Positions 62,421-64,000 of a stretch of DNA of 64,000 bases are shown here, one piece after another. The first letter of the stretch is position 1. Each line of letters opens with the position of its first letter. The DNA is from Flavobacteriales bacterium (GTDB taxonomy: Bacteria; Bacteroidota; Bacteroidia; Flavobacteriales_D; Sanyastnellaceae), in the NCBI GenBank assembly GCA_019694805.1, contig JAIBBG010000006.1:1-64000 (forward strand), read 5' to 3'. The notes below the pieces were generated by a model. That model searched no databases. It worked only from the letters and a program-made list of their open reading frames with translations, and was not told the origin of the DNA. The translations under genes were made by a program, and so were the position numbers.

Positions 62421-62451
62421 CAAAATTAAAAAGCAATTCACTCGTTCCAAG
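62421..62451 (-). promoter_or_regulatory. Promoter of mdh
   Basis: On the minus strand CTTG (62451-62448) and TAATTTTG (62428-62421) are 19 bases apart, in good agreement with the Bacteroidota consensus. The predicted start near 62415 gives a leader of about 35 bases to ATG 62380. Confidence 0.6.
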
Positions 62452-62546
62452 GGTTGTTCTTTTGCACAAATTGACTGGAATTACACACAGTTGTGATACT
62501 TCGGTACCCAGGCACCATCTTTGCAAAAGGCCAAAAAAACACCTGC

Positions 62547-63596
62547 ATGCGTTATTTACTACTGACATTTGTCTTATTGACTTCAATTCTGATGTTTTCC
62601 CAGGAAAAACCTGGTCAAGTTTATCCTGCCGGTAAACCTGGTGTAGACTACAATAAACTGAATGCAAAAGGTAAAAAGGAGGGGCTTTGGATCCGTCAAT
62701 GGGAATCTACCCGCAATGTTTTTACCCGAGGTGAATACAAAAACGGTGTACCTCATGGGATTTGGGAAAGGTATTATCCGGAAGGCGAATTGATGCAGAA
62801 GATGAATCACATTCAGGATACCACCATTGTTGATGTTACCCATTATTTCCCGGATGGAAAAACTGTGATGTCTGAAGGTCGATACATCAAAAAAAAGCGT
62901 GAAGGGGTTTGGAAATTGTACAACGAAGCCGGCGCGATGCTGGCAGAAGAATCATTCAAGGATAGTCTTCTGGATGGTGGTAGCAAGTATTTCTATCCGA
63001 ATGGAAAACCACTGAAAGTGGAGCAATATGTTCGTGGTGAAAAACACGGAGATGCCACTGAATATTACGACAACGGTAAAAAGCGATCTGAAGGAAAATT
63101 CGCCAACGGTGAACATGAAGGTCCTTACAAAGCGTGGTTTGCTAATGGTGTTACTGATTGCGAAGGTCGCTATGTGAAAGGTTTGCAAGATGGCAATTGG
63201 CGCTATTACCACGAAGATGGAAAAATCAAGGTGAACGTGCTTTTTTCAATGGGTAAGGAAGTCAAAAGGAAGTATGAAAATGGCACTTTCAAGGAGTATT
63301 ACGACAGCAGCATCCCCAAAAGTGAATACACCTATGAAAACGGACTCAAGGAAGGTCCATTTACAGAATGGTATGATAAAGGCGAATACGTCGCTGTAGA
63401 AGGCTCACCTGAAGACAAAGCCGCGGGCATCGTTTATCGGGAAAAGCTGATGAATACTCAGGTTAAGATGCAGGGTGACTACGTCAATGACAAATTAGAA
63501 GGCGAAGTCATCTATTTCCGTGAAAATGGTTCTATTGACCGCGTCGAAGAATGGACCGATGGCGTCCTCATCAAGGTCCGTCAGGGGGTTAAGTGA
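62547..63596 (+). CDS. Secreted MORN-repeat (YwqK-like) protein
   Basis: The product has 349 residues: a signal peptide (about 1-19) and about ten MORN-type repeats with a G-x-W-x-x-Y-(x)n-G core, for example GVWKLYNEAG, GDATEYYDNGKKRSEG, GPYKAWFANG and GNWRYYHEDGK. The annotation 'YwqK toxin-antitoxin' is often attached to such proteins but nothing here supports an antitoxin role. MORN repeats bind membranes or other proteins. The start at 62547 was fixed by the signal peptide. An imperfect -7 box CATCTTTG lies at 62516-62523. Confidence 0.85.
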   Translation: MRYLLLTFVLLTSILMFSQEKPGQVYPAGKPGVDYNKLNAKGKKEGLWIRQWESTRNVFTRGEYKNGVPHGIWERYYPEGELMQKMNHIQDTTIVDVTHYFPDGKTVMSEGRYIKKKREGVWKLYNEAGAMLAEESFKDSLLDGGSKYFYPNGKPLKVEQYVRGEKHGDATEYYDNGKKRSEGKFANGEHEGPYKAWFANGVTDCEGRYVKGLQDGNWRYYHEDGKIKVNVLFSMGKEVKRKYENGTFKEYYDSSIPKSEYTYENGLKEGPFTEWYDKGEYVAVEGSPEDKAAGIVYREKLMNTQVKMQGDYVNDKLEGEVIYFRENGSIDRVEEWTDGVLIKVRQGVK

Positions 63597-63707
63597 CCAT
63601 TATCACATTCCACTATTCCCGTTCAGGGGCATTTTTGGACTATCGGTCGCAGGGTGTTGTTCATTCCGAAAGAAATGCCTATTTTCGCCCTGAGACCTTA
63701 ATAAGTG

Positions 63708-64000
63708 ATGGCCCGGCAGGTATTACTCATATGTGTGGTTCTATTTCTTGCTTCCTGTAAAAAGGAGGATGATTTGTCGTCTATAGATCTCGGATACGAC
63801 TATTTCCCAAACAAAGTTGGTTCTTACATCATTTATGATGTGGATTCAACCTATTATGGCGTGAATACCGAAGAATACAGTTTTCAAATCAAGGAAGAAC
63901 TGATTGATGAATTCGTAGACAACACCGGTCAACCCACGGTGAGAATCCATCGATTTTATCGTCCTGCAAACAATACGCCATGGGTGTTGATCGATGTTTG
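63708..64000 (+). CDS. Lipoprotein, 5' part only (runs off the window)
   Basis: The frame starts at ATG 63708 and stays open to the end of the window, giving 97 visible residues. It opens with a lipoprotein signal (MARQVLLICVVLFLASC, Cys17) and continues with KKEDDLSSIDLGYDYFPN and strands such as VGSYIIYDVDSTYYG. No domain was recognised. The last visible codons encode WVLIDV. It begins 112 bases after the MORN-repeat gene on the same strand. Confidence 0.8.
   Translation, partial: MARQVLLICVVLFLASCKKEDDLSSIDLGYDYFPNKVGSYIIYDVDSTYYGVNTEEYSFQIKEELIDEFVDNTGQPTVRIHRFYRPANNTPWVLIDV

Noticed and set aside
62547-63596. YwqK 'antitoxin' label for the MORN-repeat protein
   Set aside because: It has a signal peptide and MORN repeats, no toxin partner is adjacent, and the label rests on database inheritance.

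Overview
The window is a piece of a Bacteroidota chromosome, most likely from the Flavobacteriales side of the phylum. The evidence is a set of at least seven secreted proteins ending in type 9 secretion system (T9SS) sorting domains, promoters of the Bacteroidota form TTTG-N19-TAnnTTTG, almost no Shine-Dalgarno sites, a TonB-dependent receptor, an ECF sigma/FecR pair, an S46 dipeptidyl-peptidase, and the moxR-DUF58-DUF4350-DUF4129-SpoIIM-RDD membrane cluster. No phage, insertion sequence, CRISPR array or rRNA was seen. One tRNA (Phe, GAA) is present. Genus-level assignment is not possible from the sequence alone.

Layout. 1-13 kb: the end of a TonB receptor, a secreted M43 metalloprotease with a domain inserted in its catalytic region, tpx-valS, a DUF457 membrane hydrolase, a T9SS type B PKD protein and a lipoprotein subtilase. 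13-21.5 kb: the phenylacetyl-CoA epoxidase genes, split into paaE | paaA-GNAT and, about 4.7 kb away, paaBCD. A T9SS Omp28-like protein and a T9SS GH18 chitinase lie between the two parts. 21.6-29 kb: the moxR/DUF58 membrane cluster with a divergent RDD gene. 29-30.2 kb: aroB and tRNA-Phe. 30.6-37.7 kb: a 2,344-residue cysteine-rich T9SS surface protein made of about 22 HYR-like repeats in a four-unit super-repeat, framed by two copies of another domain. 38-41.7 kb: a small secreted protein and a 1,110-residue T9SS type B protein.

41.7-48.3 kb: a polyQ mini-protein, rhomboid protease, ugd, an ECF sigma/FecR pair, a serine beta-lactamase-like hydrolase and a seven-repeat lipoprotein. 48.6-54 kb: a seven-repeat T9SS SBBP protein, two small lipoproteins, and a FecCD/FecE-type ABC importer whose ATPase is short at the C-terminus and is separated from its permease by a RhuM-Fic gene. 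54-64 kb: yidC, a DUF6438 lipoprotein, an S46 peptidase with a Lys/Ala/Glu tail, a lipoprotein alpha/beta hydrolase, an unknown envelope protein, mdh, a MORN-type secreted protein and the start of another lipoprotein.

Together the genes suggest an aerobic heterotroph that degrades polymers such as peptides and chitin at the cell surface, can open the ring of phenylacetyl-CoA, and displays large repeat proteins. The T9SS machinery itself, the rest of the paa pathway and a substrate-binding protein for the ABC importer are not in the window.
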